From contig JARUPY010000605.1 of assembly GCA_029817715.1 (NCBI GenBank), positions 2,356,001 to 2,420,000 on the forward strand: DNA of 64,000 nucleotides. Reading direction: 5' to 3'. A model generated the notes under the pieces. The model saw only the letters and a program-made list of their open reading frames with translations. It was not told the DNA's origin and did not search any database. The position numbers and the translations under genes are program-made. This document shows positions 37,697-49,652 of this stretch, piece after piece; the stretch's first letter is position 1, and each line of letters opens with the position of its first letter. The DNA comes from Melastoma dodecandrum. Its lineage: Eukaryota; Streptophyta; Magnoliopsida; Myrtales; Melastomataceae.

Positions 37697-39100
37697 TTGA
37701 ATTTTTCGGTATACAAAGATTTGGTTCCATCCTTCATCACATCTTCTTGTATATCTTTTCCTTTTTCTTCTTTTTTTTTGTGGTCCTTATTAGAGATGAA
37801 CAATTTGGTCATGAGCGGTCAAGAATTTTACAAAATTAAAAACCCAAAGAGTTCTCATCCATGTCGTTTATTATTATTAGACTTCAACATGCTAAATTTC
37901 GTTTAATTTAAATCAACAAACAAATGTAATGTACCGAAATATTTCTTAAAATATGGTAATTAATTTCAAAATTCGTTAAATAAATCAAAATTTATAATTC
38001 TGACGTGTTTTCTTTTCGTGAAATCAAAAAATTGAATTTGGTAAAATATACTTTTATATCTTACTTTAAGGTCAACTTTTTGTTTTAATATTAATTGAGT
38101 TTGTTAAATAACTTTTTGTAAATAATTTTTATTTCCATATTAATTTTGGTCCAGCTTTAATCTAATTGTACAAAACTCAAAGCCTTAATATAAATATTGA
38201 CATGTGTCTTATACATTCAATCTCTTTCTCGTGTATCTCCATCTCATTATTCACCAATTAGAAACTATAGTCGAGCTTTAGATTCCAAATCATCAAAATA
38301 CTAAAATAAAATAATACGAGGTTTTAATATTTTTTTATTTTTATTTTTATTTCGTTTTTACTCGATATATGGACTGTTCGTTGGATCAAATTTAATATAA
38401 AAATAAAAGTCGATAAGTTAAAATTAAAATTTCACGTAATGTAGACAAAATGCATGAAAGGGATTGCATTGAATTAGCCTTCAACAACCGTTGAATTCTT
38501 TTAAGTTATTACATCAACATCCCAAAACCCGGAATTTCATTCAGACTTACACATCTAAATCCGATCTCAATTTTTTTTTCTATACCCAATTTGAAGAAAC
38601 TTATAACTTAGCAAGGGCAAACATCCAATGTCATGTAAGAAATCTTCCACCAGGGTGACATATCATGATGGATCTTGAATCCCTCTTACCGAAAGATCTG
38701 TCATTTCTCATAGAAAACAACAACAAAAAATACAAATTGGGTGTCCGGAAATGAAGACAAAATTATAAAAATAATAATATATACAAACCAATGAAAATGT
38801 GAACAAAAGATAAAGAGGACAACAACAAGAAGAGGAAAGAAAACATAGAATTTCAGACGATTTGGATAGTTGATGTTGAGTCAATTCGGTAGCTTTTTGG
38901 ATACTTCATATGCTTCATCCACACAGTCAACTACTAAAAACAAAGACTGGAGGAGGAAAAAAAACGCCAACTGCTTTTCACCCCCCCCGGCAGCAACAGA
39001 CAACCTCGTATCTACCCTCCTCGGGTTTTGGTGGTCCGGGGGGTGGGAGTTGGAGTGATTGGAAGGTTTTTAGTGAGGAGTTGTGGTGAGAGTGGGAGAG
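37697..39100. other. AT-rich divergent spacer between GNAT and methylesterase
   Basis: Contains both divergent promoters. Long AT-rich stretches lie at 37860-38480. No gene was recognised and no clear repeat was seen. Confidence 0.5.
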
Positions 39101-41218
39101 ATGGGTAATGGGTTCATGTGCATGACGAAGAAGGACACCAGGGACCATGGAGGAGGAGGCTTCTCGAGGAGCAGGAGGATGGGGATGGGGAACGGGGGTC
39201 GGTCCCAGAGGAAGCTGCTGGCGGCCGAGGAGGAGTTCATCCACAGGCAGGCGCTCTCCATGGCTCTGCAGCACTCCCAGAGGTTCGAGGGCTCCATGTC
39301 CAGGAGGATCAACGGTGGGAATACCAGCTCAAGGCGCCGTCATTCCCCCGATCGCTTGGACGCTGGGAAGCAGGTGTCCCACTCAATTTTGGGTCTTTTC
39401 TGGATTTTGCCTCTTTTGGGTTCTTCTTCTGCGGATCTGAAAAAGTGGTAATCGTGAAGTAAAGATGTGATTTTGGGTTTGGGGAGAGATTGGGTCGATT
39501 TGTTTAATGTTTTTTAGCTTAATCTCAGGGAAAAGGCGACTCCCTTTTCGTGTGGATGGGTTTGAGTATGGTGTGTTTAAAGTGGAATGAGAAATCCCTT
39601 TTTCCCCATCTTTTTGAGGTGTTCATGATATTCAGACCTTTTTCGTGTTGTGATGATTATGATTATGATGATGATGTGGTCTGGGAGATGGGGCGGATCG
39701 TGTCTGAACTGCAAGAAAGGGAGCGACTTTTCGGTTCAGATGTGGGAGGGAGGGCTCTCTCCTACTAACCTGTGGTGATGATTATTTAAAAGGAATCGCA
39801 CTTTTTTGATAAGAAATCACACTTCTAGTGGAGGAGATCACTTTTTCCTCTGTTCCACTTCCTCAGATGTTTGGTTTTGGTTCGTGAATCCACTTTTTGG
39901 GTGATGCAGTGTTGCTTGGCTGTCGGTGGCTTCCAACTTCCCTTTGTTCCTTAGAGTCTCTTTCGGACTTGATGGTCTCATTGATGCTTGCTGGAATGAT
40001 GATATTGTATTGTGGAGGAAATATCTGCTTTTGATTCTGTGAAGTGCATTGCTTTTGGCTCAGGCGCCGGAGATTGTAGAGGGTGTAAAGTGGAGGAAAT
40101 TCGTGCTGGTACATGGGGAAGGATTTGGAGCTTGGTGTTGGTATAAGACCATTGCACATCTCGAGGAAGTGGGTTTGCAGCCCACTGCTATTGATCTCAC
40201 TGGTTCTGGCATCGACTCAACTGATATAAATTGTGTCGGCACGCTGGCGGAATACTCTAAGCCGCTGATCGATTTCCTGCAGAAGCTCCCAGAGGATGAA
40301 AAGGTTTTTGGCCTAGTTCTGTTTCCCAATTTTCAGAGTAAATTTGTTGTAGTTTCCTATCCAGTGAGTAACCCTTTGTTGCTTGGGCGGCAGGTGATAT
40401 TAGTCGGGCATAGTGTTGGAGGTGCATGCGTTTCTTATGCATCGGAGCAGTTTCCTGAGAAAATCGCGAAAGCAATATATATTTGTGGAACGATGGTGTC
40501 AAATGGCCAAAAACCGTTTGATGTGTTTGCAGAACAGGTAGGAACTTGGTGATTGAATCCTGAGATTGCTCCGGAAGTAAATGTTTTCCTATAATACTAT
40601 CGCGAACTGTTCCTTACATCGAGATTGCTCTTCTGTTTTCTGGGTATACACGAACTAATCTCTGGGTTTTGCCATTTTCTGATGGCTTCCATTGTTTCAT
40701 CTTTCTTCTGTATGAATGTTTCTCGCAGCTTGGCTCCGCAGAACTCTTCATGCAGGAATCCAAGTATCTAATCCATGGAAATGGAAAGGACATGACCCCA
40801 ACAGGATTTCAATTTGAGAAACCGCAGATGAAGGGCTTATATTTCAATCAATCCCCTGCTAAGGTTGGTTCTTTTTCTTTTTCTTAATTCTCACGCCTAT
40901 CCGGTCAAACTCAGTGAAACCCGCTATTCTTGTCATATTTCCCAGGATGTGGCTTTGGCCATGGTTTCCATGAGACCCATCCCTCTTGGACCCGTGATGG
41001 AGGAACTCTCCTTAACCCTGGAAAAATATGGGACTTGCCGCCGGTTCTATGTCCAAACCTTGGACGACCGAGCCCTATCTCCGGATGTCCAAGAAAAGCT
41101 GGTCAGGGAAAACCCACCCGAGGGAGTCTTCAAGATAAAGGGCAGCGACCACTGCCCGTTCTTCTCAAAACCGCAGTCACTGCACAAGATCCTGGTCGAG
41201 ATCGCTCAAATCCCTTAG
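39101..41218 (+). CDS. MES11-like: MES11-type methylesterase (alpha/beta hydrolase)
   Basis: Exons are 39101-39373, 40064-40303, 40394-40537, 40729-40863 and 40946-41218, GT-AG and in phase; 354 aa. After a basic Gly/Arg-rich N-terminus of ~90 residues, the hydrolase core carries the oxyanion motif HGEGFGAWCWYK. The nucleophile elbow GHSVGG holds Ser178. A candidate Asp lies in QTLDDRA (304/305), and the family ending GSDHCPFFSKPQSLHKIL holds catalytic His333. The family demethylates methyl esters of hormones such as IAA, SA or JA; MES11-14 form the N-terminally extended branch. The protein starts MGNGF, a possible N-myristoylation context. The track frame starts upstream at a non-ATG; 39101 is the first ATG. 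Confidence 0.92.
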
Positions 41219-42180
41219 CCCTTCGGTCATGCCTACTTTGTCCTGATAGTAGTTAGTTGTCGACAACATTTACGTGTACTTACCGGAACCCCATAAGGCC
41301 ATCGGTTATTCATGTGAACGAAGAAGAGGTTAGGCCTTAGGTTGTTTTGTATGAAATTTCCTGATGGGAACCGTTTTATCTGTGATGTAAATTCTTTTAC
41401 AATTGTGGAAAGAATCACTCTGGTCTGGGTTAAGATTAAGCTAATCATCGTGGGAGAATACCAAGGCCCACATTCTTATTGGGCCTCAAACGGGCCAAGC
41501 CCAGCACTTTTTCGGACCCAATGGTCATGTAATTTTTTTTAAAAGCTAAATTTGGTATTTGTCGAGGATAATGGAAATAATATTAGTTTTAAAGCAAATT
41601 TGTAAAATTTAGTTTTAATTTGTAAAACTCTCAAAATATCACTACCCTTTATATTTCGAGATGCACCTTTTAATATTTTAAGAAGATGCAGTCCCAACTA
41701 CGCCAGTTGGGGAGTTGGGCAATTATGGGGGCCATGAATCTCGTCTTTGACCTCCAACTTAGTATCGCGGTTCCGAGCCACAATACCGACACATTAAGAG
41801 AAATTTTTTCTTAGTGTGTGAATGACGGGTTCCCAATGTCGCCTTTCTATTGATGGCGGGGTTCCTAATCACACCACTCACTAGACTGCGACACTAATTT
41901 TGGGGTCAAAGATGCAGTTCTCAACCACGTCTTTACCTAGTTATGCCTAAGGCGCAGCGATTAATAACATCTTCTTTATAAATTAAGTGGTGTGGTTCGT
42001 AACCGCGCTAGGACGATGTGAACACGAAAATTTCGCGTGAAAATATCAGCATACAAATTATCGTATGAAAATATGTAGCAAGCTCTGTATTTGGTCACGA
42101 GAAAAGCAAATGATTCCTCTGATTCAATCTTCGAAGAATAACGGTTGTAGATGATGATCTTGAGTTCTGACAGAATTTCA
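41219..42180. repeat. Spacer with a recurring degenerate GGTTC motif
   Basis: At about 41687, 41767, 41827, 41859, 41913 and 41993 a degenerate phrase like GGTTCCNAANCNCNCC recurs at 30-80 bp spacing. This looks like part of an unrecognised repeat family or LTR-derived sequence. There is no coding evidence. Confidence 0.35.
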
Positions 42181-42199
42181 GTAGAACTTCGAGGTGATA

Positions 42200-42360
42200 T
42201 ATGAATGAAGTCGCCGGGGCCTTTGGACGTGATCCGACAGAGCTTCGGTAGCTTGATGAAGTCATCCGGGCCTTTGGGCGTGATCCGGTAGAGCTTCGGT
42301 AATTTGATGAAGTCGTCGGGGCCTTTAGGCGTGATCCGGCAGAACCTCGAGGTGTATTGC
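42200..42360. repeat. 51-bp tandem repeat, about three copies
   Basis: Copies begin at CTTTGGACGTGATCC (42221), CTTTGGGCGTGATCC (42272) and CTTTAGGCGTGATCC (42323), so the period is 51 bp (17 codons). The reverse strand stays open across it only because the unit length is a multiple of three. Confidence 0.8.
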
Positions 42361-42639
42361 AGAAGAACACTGGGCGATGGATGTTGGCAGAGCTTCGGCG
42401 AGTAGGAGGCGGCGAGAGTCTTCGAGAGCTTCAAGAGTCTTCTCTCCACCTATATGTATAGTGTATTGTTGTTGTCAGAGGGATATAGCCGTCGTCGAAT
42501 AATATAATATCCAAGAATATCACTTGGGAAGAATATTGTTGTGTGTAGAATATGACCGTCGGGAAAATGTAACTCCAAGGATAATATACCAACGCGAGAA
42601 TCTCGTCGTCCTGCTATGGGGACTTTAGAGATAAACTCA

Positions 42640-43215
42640 TAAGAGGGGGGCCTTCGGAGTTAAACCGTTATAAAGCCTTTGGAGATATACCCGCTCTGAG
42701 GCCTTCGGAGATATACCTGCAGAGGGGCCTTCGGAGATAAACCCACCAGAGGGGCATTCGTCACCGCACCACCCGTAGAGGGGCCTTCGGAGATATACCC
42801 GCAAGAGGGGTCTTCGGAGATAAACCCGCAAGAGGGGCCTTCGGATATATACCCCCAAGAGGGGCCTTCAATGATAAACCCGTAGGAGGGGCCTTCGGAG
42901 ATAAACCAGCAGGAGGGGCCTTCAATGATAAACCCACCAGAAGGGCCTTCAATGATAAACCCGCTAGAAGGGCCTTCGGAGATATACCCGCTAGAGGGGC
43001 CTTCGCCGCCACACCACCCGCCAAGGGGCTTTCGCCGCACCACCCGCAGAGGGGCCTTCGGAGTACCCGCTGGAGGGGCCTTCGCCGCACCACCCGCAGA
43101 GGGGCATTCGGAGAACTCGCTGGAGGGGCCTTTGCCGCACCACCCGCAGAGGGGCATTCGCTGCCGTACCACCCGCCGAGTAGCCTTCGCCGCACCACCC
43201 ACTGAGGGGTCTTAA
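42640..43215. repeat. Minisatellite with 27-bp units, about 20 copies
   Basis: Direct repeats of GAGGGGCCTTCGGAGATA followed by TACCCGCA, mostly 27 bp. They are mixed with a second type in which the second half reads CGCCGCACCACCCGC, and the last third of the array is mostly this type. 27 bp equals nine codons, which keeps several frames open on both strands (for example nine-residue GISPKAPLA-like repeats on the minus strand). No start context, domain or splice structure supports a real protein. Confidence 0.85.
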
Positions 43216-44500
43216 AAAATAACTAGAATCTCTTTATAACCCAATGAAGCTTAAGAGAATAAGAGAGAAGAGAGAATTTTGTGTGTGAGAGGTGTGTTGT
43301 GAATGAATGAGGAGGCTTATATTTATAGGGTTCCAAGGCTGGTTTAAATTAGGAAGCTGGTCATATCTTATTAGGCAACTTTTTGTGGACCGGGCTATGG
43401 GCCGGGCTTGAATTTGGGCTTAGTTTTAGTCCAAAATACTTTGTTTGGATGGGGTGGCATCATTTTCATGGATATGATTTCACGGCCCGTTTATATAGTT
43501 CATACAAATTGAATATTAGGCTTGATAGGCAGCCCATATTATGATGACAAATTTTTGATGTCTACAGACAATATTTGAGAGTTTTGCGAACTCGAACAGT
43601 ATTTCGTAAATTTTTTAAAAAAAATTAAAGGCTCGCTATTTTTCGATTTAGAATTTTGAGAATTTCCATTTTTCCTGAAGGAACTTGATGAAAATAGTAC
43701 AAATCTCTCACAATCAAAGTCTTCGAACTTGTTCCAAAATATCTTGAAGGCAACATAACTATCTTTCTTACTGTAATTAGGGGTTTGCTTAGTTGAGTTA
43801 ATCATGACACATGGGAACAGAGACTTGGGGCATCGTGGAGTGTTTACTTTCCATCACATGAAAACAACATGGTACACGGCAACTCTTTCTAAATAAGAAC
43901 CAGCATCCAAAGAGTGGTTGCAACCCCCCCACAAAAAACTTGACCGAGGCGATGGATGGAGACATAGCATTCACAGGAATGGAGACCCCTAAAACATTAA
44001 ATTTATGCCCCACTAAAACCTGAAAATGGGTCTTCCCTAGACTCCCTGGCACGGCGCCTTGCCGTCGTTCTAGCGCCGCTTTCCTTCTCCTGCTTTTGAC
44101 ATAATCCTGCCATGTGAGTGCCAAGGCACGACCTTAATGATGACATACAATATGGTAATTATCAAAGTGTACCAATGGTGTCCTGATGACAGCGAAGTGT
44201 TAGTCCGAAACATGCCCGTCGAGAGGGAACTGGAGAAGAGAAAATGTAGAAACGTACGCAAATGATCGCGGATCGGTGGTGTTATTCCTTGTCTGAACGG
44301 ATATTTTTTGCAAGGTCAAGTTATGCACCCGAACACCATTGACTCACAACAATGAGGAAGTTACACCAAACCAACCCTGGCTCGAGACGGTCACCCCCGC
44401 CTCAAACCACAAACTAGTGTCCAGAATGATCTTAGATAGAACGGGGAGCATCTCGTGGGCAACAGGGCAAGGGAAAACACATCAGGACAAAGCAAAGAAG
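43216..44500. other. Repeat-derived spacer, possible LTR edge near 43566
   Basis: On the minus strand a TGTAGACATC start at 43566 resembles the beginning of an LTR, and TATATTTATAG lies at about 43317. No matching far end, target duplication or coding domain was found. Minus-strand frames at 43539-44261 resemble no known family. Confidence 0.3.
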
Positions 44501-44504
44501 GTGC

Positions 44505-44511
44505 TATAAAT
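44505..44511 (+). promoter_or_regulatory. Probable TATA box of the AGL11-type MADS gene
   Basis: TATAAAT lies about 600 bp before the start codon, followed by CT-rich leader sequence. A plausible leader intron runs from a GT donor at 44662 to a TTCGTTGCAG acceptor ending at 44910. Leader introns are known in AGAMOUS-clade genes; the assignment is inferred. Confidence 0.5.
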
Positions 44512-45109
44512 GGAGAGCTAGATGAAGAGGGGAGAGGCACCCCTCTCCCCCTCTCTCAAGTACTTATTACTTGGAGTAGGGTCGGTGTTAGAAGAGACGA
44601 TAGCAAAATCTTATTGGAGCCCCTTGGGAGAAGAAGAGAAGACAAATTGAAAAGGAACAAGGTATTATTTCTTACAGGAAGATCATCTCTATACCTGGAT
44701 CTTGTCAGATTTTTTTTGCTCTTAATTTGAGTCTGTCTTCTTCCTGAACCCATATGCTCAGACTTCATAGCTTAATGTTGTAATAATTTTGGGAAAGTGG
44801 GTGAAAATCTCCTCCCCTTCTAGGAAACCCTTTTGTTAGATATCCAACAATATGCAAAAATTGTTGATTCTTTTGTTCTTCTCTATCTCCCCTTTTTTTG
44901 TTCGTTGCAGGCTTTTCTGAGCCCAACTCGTACTTTTAAGCTTCGTTTTTTTTTTTCCTGATGTTTCTGTCATGTCCTAAAACAAACTTTCAATGATAAT
45001 GTTCCCCAGGCTACGCTGCTTGTTTTCCTTGTAATAAAATCGACAGCAAGACTCGACTTCTTGGTTGGTGTTCTTGTGTGTCGAGATAAGAGAAGGGAGA
45101 TATTGGACA

Positions 45110-47416
45110 ATGGGGAGGGGGAAGATAGAGATCAAGAGGATCGAGAACACGACCAACAGGCAGGTCACCTTCTGCAAGAGGAGGAACGGACTCCTCAAGA
45201 AGGCTTACGAGCTCTCTGTCCTCTGTGACGCCGAGGTCGCCCTCATCGTCTTCTCGAGCCGCGGCCGCATCTACGAGTTCTCCAACAACAAGTAAAATGC
45301 TTTTCCCTTTCTGTTTCTATTATTTTTAGAATTTCCGCAACTTTGAGTTCATCTTCATCTAGGCCTAAAACTCAAAGATGACGATGAAAGAGCCCTAATT
45401 AATCCATCTTCGCCGGGCATAGTTTGATCTAATGGTGATTAGTCCCGCTATAATAATCTCCTTCTGGGTGTATATGAGGTCTAAGTAACCATCTTTCCTT
45501 TTGTTCCCTCTCAGCTTATTTAAACTTACCAGATTATAACTTGAGAAAACCCTACCTAAATGACAAGTTTTTCTCCTCTAACATGAAGATTGATGATCAC
45601 TGCAACCCTCACTTACACCTCAACATGGAAATTAATCGCTTGTTGGAGCATGTTTGAATCGAAATAATCGTGGCAGCAACGAAAATGTATGAGCCTTGTT
45701 ATAAAATAATGTTGGGCGAAAAAATATTTCTCAAAATTGGGAACTAGCTTTCAAAATTTATCAATCAATACCTCGAATTCAATTAGTAATGAATTTAGTA
45801 TTTCTAACACCGAATTATAGGCATTATTTGACGAATTTTGAAAATTAATGTCCTATTTCGTGAAATATTTTCCCGCAAGTAAATATATACCATTTTTGTG
45901 TTGGCCAATGTCTGTCATAATATCCATCTAGACAACCAGTGATTTGATTTGACCATCCCTCCATGTTTTCCAAGCAACAAAATCATGTAAAAAAACACTG
46001 ATTGCTGCATTGCATTCCCATAAAAAGCTCTCCAAATTCTTCTTCAATCTCCCCCCTTTGCTTGTCTCATTTCCATGAAAGCAATCCATATCAACATATC
46101 ATGACTCCTTGTCCTTTGAAGTCAAACTACAGGACACAGACTTTTTCCTCCATAGATTTTCTGTTATTTTTTTATCTACTGCCCTACAAGCTAAGGTTGT
46201 AAGAATGAATTTTCAAATTCAAAAGAAATATAGACATGATTATATTCCTGCTATGAACAAGTTTGTGTTGCGAAATCTTTCCTGCAGTAGTATAAAGGGA
46301 ACAATAGAGAGGTACAAGAAAGCCACTTCTCCTTCCGATGAAACAATCACGGACCCCCCTGTCACCCAGATCAATGCTCAGGTCTGTCATCATTCCTCTT
46401 TGATGATCAAGTCTGCAATGGATGAAGATTCAAACAATTTGAAGATATTGATATGAAATGATGTTTGTGTTGACGCTTTTGAGCTGTAGTATTATCAGCA
46501 GGAGTCTGTCAAGCTTAGGCAACAGATTCAGATGCTGCAGAACTCCAACAGGTAGTAAATGGATAAACCCAATTTGATATTTGTCGCTTTAGATCGATTG
46601 GATTACTATTACTATGAGGCATTCGATGAATACCTGATTGTCCGAGTGTGACTCTTTCATTTGTAGGAACCTGATGGGTGATAACTTGAGCCCGCTGTCG
46701 ATCAAGGAGATGAGGCAGCTCGAGAATAGGCTCGAACGTGGGATTACTCGGATCAGGTCCAAGAAGGTACCCAACTCTAGGTTTCTCAACTTATGTTGAT
46801 ACAATGGGAGGAATCGCTCGAGATGAATGCCGTAGTTGTAATAAAAACTTCACAGCTATACGATTTAACTAGTGATCGCTGTTCTTGTTGTCGTCCTTCG
46901 ATCATGGAAAAGCATGAGATGTTCCTGGCGGAGGTCGAGTTCATGCAGAAACGGGTATTTGTTTTTTGCAAAAAAAGCCCTGTCATCCGGTTATCTTCTC
47001 GCGTTTCATGATTTGTCTTGGTTCATGGTTGTATGTATTCCTCAGGTGGGCGAGCTTGAAAATGAAAGCGTATTTCTCCGGACCAAGGTAAATTCCATAT
47101 CGTTGGTGTCATCGTTGACATCATTATTGGGTCTGACTCAAGGAAGCTTCCACTATTGTGATTTAGGTAGCTGAGATAGATCGGATTCAACAAGGGAACA
47201 TGTGGGCCAACACAGCAATAAGCGACGTGCATGCTGTGGCTTCTCTCGAGTTCTTCCATCTGGATATGGTTGCAGATGGTGGGGCTTGTTCCCATCTTGG
47301 CAAGAAGGCTCTCCATCTCGGGTACCTGTACCATTTGCACCTCTCTCCTCGTATCATGAAAGATGTGGTGGTGTCCTGGATGGATAATAGTTTGATCTTA
47401 TGACTCGGACAGGTGA
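45110..47416 (+). CDS. AGL11: AGL11/SEEDSTICK-type MADS-box transcription factor
   Basis: Exons are 45110-45291, 46288-46381, 46490-46551, 46667-46766, 46913-46954, 47046-47087, 47167-47321 and 47413-47416; 226 aa. The MADS domain (1-60) reads [12 protein letters not shown]...[20 protein letters not shown]. The I and K regions follow ([49 protein letters not shown]). The protein ends KKALHLG, the ending of the D-class ovule-identity group. That ending only forms if a last intron splits the final Gly codon, leaving a 4-nt exon (G + TGA), as in the AGAMOUS clade. The family controls ovule and seed-coat identity as multimers binding CArG boxes. Intron 1 is about 1 kb, and intron 2 of regulatory size is absent. 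Confidence 0.92.
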
Positions 47417-47788
47417 ACTGGGCGACGAGGACCCGAGAATGTGTGTGGCCTGGTTGTGCATTTTGCTAGTCCTAGTTGTGTCAATACTCAGCATTATGTC
47501 TCCTTGTCGAGCACAAACTGAGTGTAATAGAATTCCCTAAGATAAATAGCTACTCCTTTTTCGCAACCACACCTCTTGAGACATCAACACGGGCGTTGTT
47601 CTCCTCGTATGATGAATTCCTGCATATATCGAACTTGATAGAAGATCGAGCAATATAGTCGATAGCATCATGTGCGACTTAAAGTAGCGAATCATATACA
47701 TAGTACTGTTGCATCACAGCCAATGTCGCAATTTCAGGATGAGTCGAGAATAACAAAGTTGAAGTAGGCTGCATGCTCTGCTCCCAGG
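47417..47788. other. Convergent 3' region of MADS and IAN genes
   Basis: About 370 bp between the MADS stop and the IAN stop, probably both 3' UTRs. No gene was seen. Confidence 0.5.
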
Positions 47789-49242
47789 TCAAAGTATAGC
47801 GCACTTGTTTTCAGAAGCCTGCTTGCGGAGCTCCTCTGTCTCCCTTTGAGCTTCCTCAAGACTTTCCCTTAACTTGCGGATCTCGTCATTCGACTTCTTC
47901 TGGGCTAACATTGCAAGCTCTTCCGCCCTCATCCGAGCGGCCTGTTCTTCTGCCAGCTTCTGTTCGAGTCTCACCGTTGTCTCCTTGAGCTTCGTTTCAA
48001 CCTACAATGGAGCCGAGAAGCTTTGTCCACTTAATTCTCGATATCAAAGACATTAGGATCTCAGCCAAAGCAATGGGATTTGGACGACTTACCATCTCCG
48101 TAATTCTCTTCAATTGCTCGTCATAGGACTCATGCATCTGCTCTTTCAGCCTTTCCAGCTCTCCTTTGGGGTATCCCTTCAAGGATCCAACCACTTCTCG
48201 TTGGTCTTGCAGCCTCTTCGCCTCTCTCTAGTCAATGACGATCATTTTCACGAATTTATGAAACTATGGCGTGCAAAGAGCCGAGAAATATTAAAAAGTA
48301 TAAAAGTAAAACCTTCAAATCCCTGAAGAACTCATCAGTGTAAGGCTTTCCGTCATTCTGCATCACAACCATGTTCACCAAGGACAACAACTCCTGAACC
48401 TGTGCGGTTCTCCTTCCTTCGTCCTTGGTCTTGTTATTGAAAAGCACCTTCCGGTTTTCACATAATTCGAGTATGTCCTAAAAGATAATGCATAAACAAC
48501 TGGATTACGGTTCCATCTTAATTATAATTCTTCGAGAAGTAGCAAATCTTCCAGATATCCCATGCTATGTACAATAGTCAGGCATGGTACCATGAATTAG
48601 TGTTCCAGAGCAGATCAATAACAAAGGAAAATCCAACCTTTAGTGGCTGAGGGCACTCGCGGCCCAGGTAGTCTTCCAACATCTCATCATCCTCTTCGAG
48701 TTCGTCGCCTCCAGTAAAGACCACAATCATGTAGTCGATTATTTTGCTTCCAAACAGAGTCCTCAAGCTGCGCAGAGCAGACTCTTCTTCCTCGGAGAAC
48801 CGCGTCCTCACGGAAAAAACCACGAGGACGGCATGAATTCCATCCTTGGCAAGACCAATGCACTTAACAATCTCCTTGCCCACGAAATCAAGTCCCGCGC
48901 TAATATCAAAAAGGCCTGAGGCAACTCGTGGGCATAATCAACCCGTGTCTGACTAACTCACTTACAAATACATAAATATCATCACATCACAGTGGGTGAT
49001 CCAGCCATACCAGGAGTGTCAATGACATTCACGATTTGCCCGTCTTGAAGCACAGTCTGCTGCAACTCGCAAGTGCTTGTAACTCCAGAAGAGCTGGCCC
49101 TCGACTTGAAGGCCTTCCTCCCGAGAATGGTGTTGCCCGTCGCGCTTTTACCGTTTCCAGTGCGGCCAACCAGCACAAGGGTCCGGACACCATTGCCCGG
49201 AGAAGTAAGCTCCCAATCATCATCAATCGAACTCCCCCCCAT
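47789..49242 (-). CDS. AIG1/IAN (GIMAP-like) GTPase with C-terminal CaaX box
   Basis: Minus-strand exons are 49242-49011, 48915-48638, 48477-48313, 48227-48093 and 48001-47789, GT-AG and in phase; 340 aa. G1 is GRTGNGKS (26-33), G3 is DTPG followed by LFD across the first intron, and the plant G4 variant is FTGGDELE. A conserved AIG1 box lies between (GIHAVLVVFSVRTRF). The last ~100 residues form a charged coiled coil (EEQAARMRAEELAML). The protein ends CAIL, a CaaX motif with Leu at X, which predicts geranylgeranylation and membrane attachment. Plant IAN genes respond to pathogens and heat or ER stress; the specific role is not readable. Confidence 0.92.
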
Positions 49243-49614
49243 ATTGAATCAACCGAATCCTACAAAACCAAAGATAATCAGAATCTAATTCTGGTAGTCA
49301 AAGATTTGAACAGCATCATAATAACTCCCGAAAAAAGAACATGAAACACAATCAACAGGCAACAATCCAATCCAACCCAACCCAACCCAACCCAACCCTA
49401 TCCAAACCCGGATCAAAGATTAAAACTTTCGGGTGCCACAATCGAGAACAGGAAGAATCCAACAACACCCAAATTCCGACAAAACCAGTAACTCTGCAAG
49501 CATGACTATCGGATCAACTGGACGAACCCACCACGATTTACCCATAAAAAAGGAAAGAAATAGGGGGTTCTCGTTTTTACTTTCGTGGGAAGCAAAATAG
49601 ATCAGCCGAACAGG

Positions 49615-49652
<38 letters not shown>

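Noticed and set aside
42660..43202. 180-codon repetitive protein
   Set aside because: Openness follows from the 27-bp unit length; no start context, domain or conserved composition.
42640..43215. CRISPR-like regular spacing
   Set aside because: The units are contiguous degenerate tandem repeats with no unique spacers, in a plant nuclear sequence.
42146..43566. Solo LTR bounded by TGTAGA and TCTACA
   Set aside because: Ends look LTR-like but flanking 5-bp sequences do not match, so no target duplication supports it.
43798..44261. Minus-strand frames of 108 and 63 codons
   Set aside because: No family motifs, poor composition, and no splice or promoter support.
49372..49397. Telomere-like (CCCAA)n tract
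   Set aside because: Plant telomere repeat is TTTAGGG/CCCTAAA; this is a short simple repeat.
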